A DNA stretch of 64,000 bases from Actinomadura oligospora ATCC 43269. GTDB taxonomy: Bacteria > Actinomycetota > Actinomycetes > Streptosporangiales > Streptosporangiaceae. The position numbers and the translations under genes are program-made. Below the pieces are notes generated by a model. The model did not search any database, was not told where the DNA came from, and worked only from the letters and a program-made list of their open reading frames with translations. This document shows positions 62,270 to 64,000 of this stretch, piece by piece; the stretch's first letter is position 1, and each line of letters starts with the position of its first letter. The DNA is taken from NCBI RefSeq assembly GCF_000518265.1, contig NZ_KI912412.1, positions 287,180 through 351,179 on the forward strand. The letters are read 5' to 3'.

Positions 62270-63943
62270 CTATCCCTCCGGATCCGGAACGTGCTCCGGC
62301 GCGGACTCCGGCGCCAGTTTCGGATAGTGCAGGTCGAACGCGGGACGCTCCGAGCGGATCCGCGGGATCGCCGTGAAGTTGTGCCGCGGCGGAGGTGAGG
62401 ACGTGGCCCATTCGAGGGAATTGCCGTACCCCCAAGGGTCGTCCGCCTCGACACGTTTTCCATGCCTCCAGGTGACGTAGACGTTGTAGAGGAAGATCAG
62501 GGTGGACGCCCCCAGCAGGAACGCGCCGACGCTCGAGATGCGGTTCAGCGCGGTGAACTCCTTGGGGTAGTCCGCGTACCGGCGGGGCATGCCCTCGGCG
62601 CCCAGCCAGTGCTGGATGAGGAAGGTGGTGTGGAACCCGACGAACAGCGTCCAGAAGTGGATCTTGCCCAGGGTCTCGTTCAGCATCGTCCCGGTGAACT
62701 TCGGCCACCAGTAGTAGAAGCCGGCGAACATCGCGAACACGACCGTCCCGAACACCACGTAGTGGAAGTGCGCGACAACGAAGTAGGAGTCCTGGAGCTG
62801 GAAGTCCAGCGGCGGCGAGGCCAGGATGATCCCGGTCAGCCCGCCGAACAGGAACGTCACCAGGAACCCGATCGACCAGAGCATGGGCGTCTCGAAGCTG
62901 AGGTTGCCCCGCCACATCGTCCCGACCCAGTTGAAGAACTTCACCCCCGTCGGGACCGCGATCAGGTACGTCATGAACGAGAAGAACGGCAGCAGGATCT
63001 GTCCCGTGGTGAACATGTGGTGCGCCCACACCGCCATCGACAGGCCCGCGATGCCGATCGTCGCGCCGACCATGCCGAAGTAACCGAACAACGGCTTGCG
63101 ACTGAACACCGGGATGATCTCGGTGATGATCCCGAAGAACGGCAGCGCGATGATGTACACCTCGGGATGGCCGAAGAACCAGAACAGGTGCTGCCAGGTC
63201 AGCGCCCCGCCCGAGTCCGCGTCGAACACGTGCGCGCCGAACCGCCGGTCGGCCTCCAGCACCAGCAGCGCCGCCGCCAGCACCGGGAACGCCAGCAGGA
63301 CCAGCACGCTGGTCAGCAGGATGTTCCAGGTGAAGATCGGCAGCCGGAACATGGTCATCCCGGGCGCGCGCATCCCGATGATCGTCGTGATGAAGTTGAC
63401 CGCGCCCAGGATCGTGCCGAACCCGGACAGCGCCAGCCCCATGATCCACATGTCGCCGCCGAGGCCCGGCGACCGGATCGAGCTGGTCAGCGGCGAGTAC
63501 GCGGTCCAGCCGAACGCGGCCGACCCGCCCGGCGTCACGAACGACAGCATCACGATGATCCCGCCGAACAGGAAGAACCAGTAGCTCAGCATGTTCATCC
63601 GCGGGAACGCCACGTCCGGCGCGCCGATCTGCAACGGCATGATCTCGTTCGCGAACCCCACGAACAGCGGGGTCGCGAACAGCAGCAGCATGACCGTTCC
63701 GTGCATCGTGAACAGCTGGTTGTACTGCTCGTTGCTGACGACCTGCTTCCCGGGCGAGAACAGCTCCGCCCGGATCACCATCGCCATCACCCCGGCGAGG
63801 AGGAAGAACACGAACGAGGTGATGAGGTAGAGGTGCCCGATCACCTTGTGGTCGGTGGTCGTGATCCAGGACACCAGGACCGATCCCCGGGTGCGCCGCC
63901 GCCGCGCGGGCGCCTCGGGAAGGGGGCGGCCGAGTAGGACCAT
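62270..63943 (-). CDS. ctaD: Cytochrome c oxidase subunit I
   Basis: Catalytic subunit of the aa3-type terminal oxidase in the plasma membrane, 557 aa. It begins SWITTTDHKVIGHLYLITSF (heme-copper signature), with HGTVMLLLFATPLF (heme a ligand), HPEVYIIALPFFG (CuB His/Tyr), VWAHHMFTTG (CuB His pair), and the late VAHFHYVVFGTVVFAMFAGFYYW (heme ligands). The ATG at 63943 has AAGGGAGC upstream. A long antisense reading frame and a frame on the same strand are shadows. Other cta genes would lie beyond the window or elsewhere. Confidence 0.95.
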   Translation of the reverse strand: MVLLGRPLPEAPARRRRTRGSVLVSWITTTDHKVIGHLYLITSFVFFLLAGVMAMVIRAELFSPGKQVVSNEQYNQLFTMHGTVMLLLFATPLFVGFANEIMPLQIGAPDVAFPRMNMLSYWFFLFGGIIVMLSFVTPGGSAAFGWTAYSPLTSSIRSPGLGGDMWIMGLALSGFGTILGAVNFITTIIGMRAPGMTMFRLPIFTWNILLTSVLVLLAFPVLAAALLVLEADRRFGAHVFDADSGGALTWQHLFWFFGHPEVYIIALPFFGIITEIIPVFSRKPLFGYFGMVGATIGIAGLSMAVWAHHMFTTGQILLPFFSFMTYLIAVPTGVKFFNWVGTMWRGNLSFETPMLWSIGFLVTFLFGGLTGIILASPPLDFQLQDSYFVVAHFHYVVFGTVVFAMFAGFYYWWPKFTGTMLNETLGKIHFWTLFVGFHTTFLIQHWLGAEGMPRRYADYPKEFTALNRISSVGAFLLGASTLIFLYNVYVTWRHGKRVEADDPWGYGNSLEWATSSPPPRHNFTAIPRIRSERPAFDLHYPKLAPESAPEHVPDPEG

Positions 63944-64000
63944 GCCGTGCTCCCTTGGGACGGGGGGTGTCCTCAACTATTCGCCGGTCTCCCGTGAGAC

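Noticed and set aside
62270..63449. Large frame joining the methyltransferase to a region inside ctaD
   Set aside because: It runs in a different phase through ctaD; the methyltransferase ATG at 62198 and ctaD motifs show two separate genes.

Overview
The window is high-GC DNA (roughly 70% or more by eye) with pervasive GTG starts, third-position G/C and typical actinomycete gene families: actinobacterial SOS boxes, DUF397/XRE pairs, a DUF574-type methyltransferase, DUF4192 and Rv3235-like proteins, and a B12-dependent ribonucleotide reductase. A linked pair of genes for 10-methyl (tuberculostearic-type) fatty acids fits a filamentous actinomycete such as Actinomadura or another Thermomonosporaceae member. 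That assignment is inference. The window looks like ordinary chromosome: I see no IS element, prophage, CRISPR array, rRNA or tRNA gene.

Layout. 0-7 kb: pirin, a DUF4267 membrane protein divergent from a TetR regulator, an unknown protein, a zinc-type quinone oxidoreductase divergent from a second TetR regulator with clear palindromic operators, a SAM methyltransferase and a secreted protein. 7-16 kb: a housekeeping block on the minus strand, nrdR-nrdJ with paired NrdR boxes, a LysM protein divergent from lexA with three SOS-like boxes, and leuS behind a short leader peptide with three consecutive leucine codons. 16-25.7 kb: a lytic polysaccharide monooxygenase, a zinc-ribbon/TerB-like protein, a fatty acyl-CoA ligase, secreted proteins, an MFS exporter with its TetR regulator, and a BAAT-type hydrolase.

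25.7-28.6 kb: a WhiJ-like developmental module made of an XRE regulator, three DUF397 paralogues joined by identical 8-nt overlaps, and a divergent anti-sigma-type ATPase. 28.6-35 kb: catabolic-looking genes (SDR, P450, epoxide-hydrolase-like enzyme, class III aminotransferase, GMC oxidoreductase). 35-41 kb: a lipoprotein, the tmsA-tmsB-like pair for 10-methyl fatty acids, a DUF1707/DUF4870 membrane protein and a polysaccharide deacetylase. 41.1-42.3 kb: a long non-coding, GC-rich degenerate repeat region with an array of a 7-bp unit; a second array of the same unit lies at 61.1 kb.

42.3-50 kb: Rv3235-like and DUF4192 proteins, a sulfatase, a phosphoribosyltransferase, a DinG/XPD-type helicase and an alanine-type aminotransferase. 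50-57 kb: a FtsX-type ABC exporter, then TetR plus AurF-like diiron oxygenase plus SDR; the promoters of the last two units share an exact bipartite motif (ATTGAAC-N7-CCAATT), suggesting one regulon. 57-64 kb: an NB-ARC/TPR ATPase without a DNA-binding domain, a SpoIIE-type phosphatase, a small methyltransferase with a palindrome over its start, and ctaD.

The most interesting unexplained items are the leuS leader peptide, the shared motif of the diiron-oxygenase locus, the triple DUF397 module and the paired heptamer arrays.
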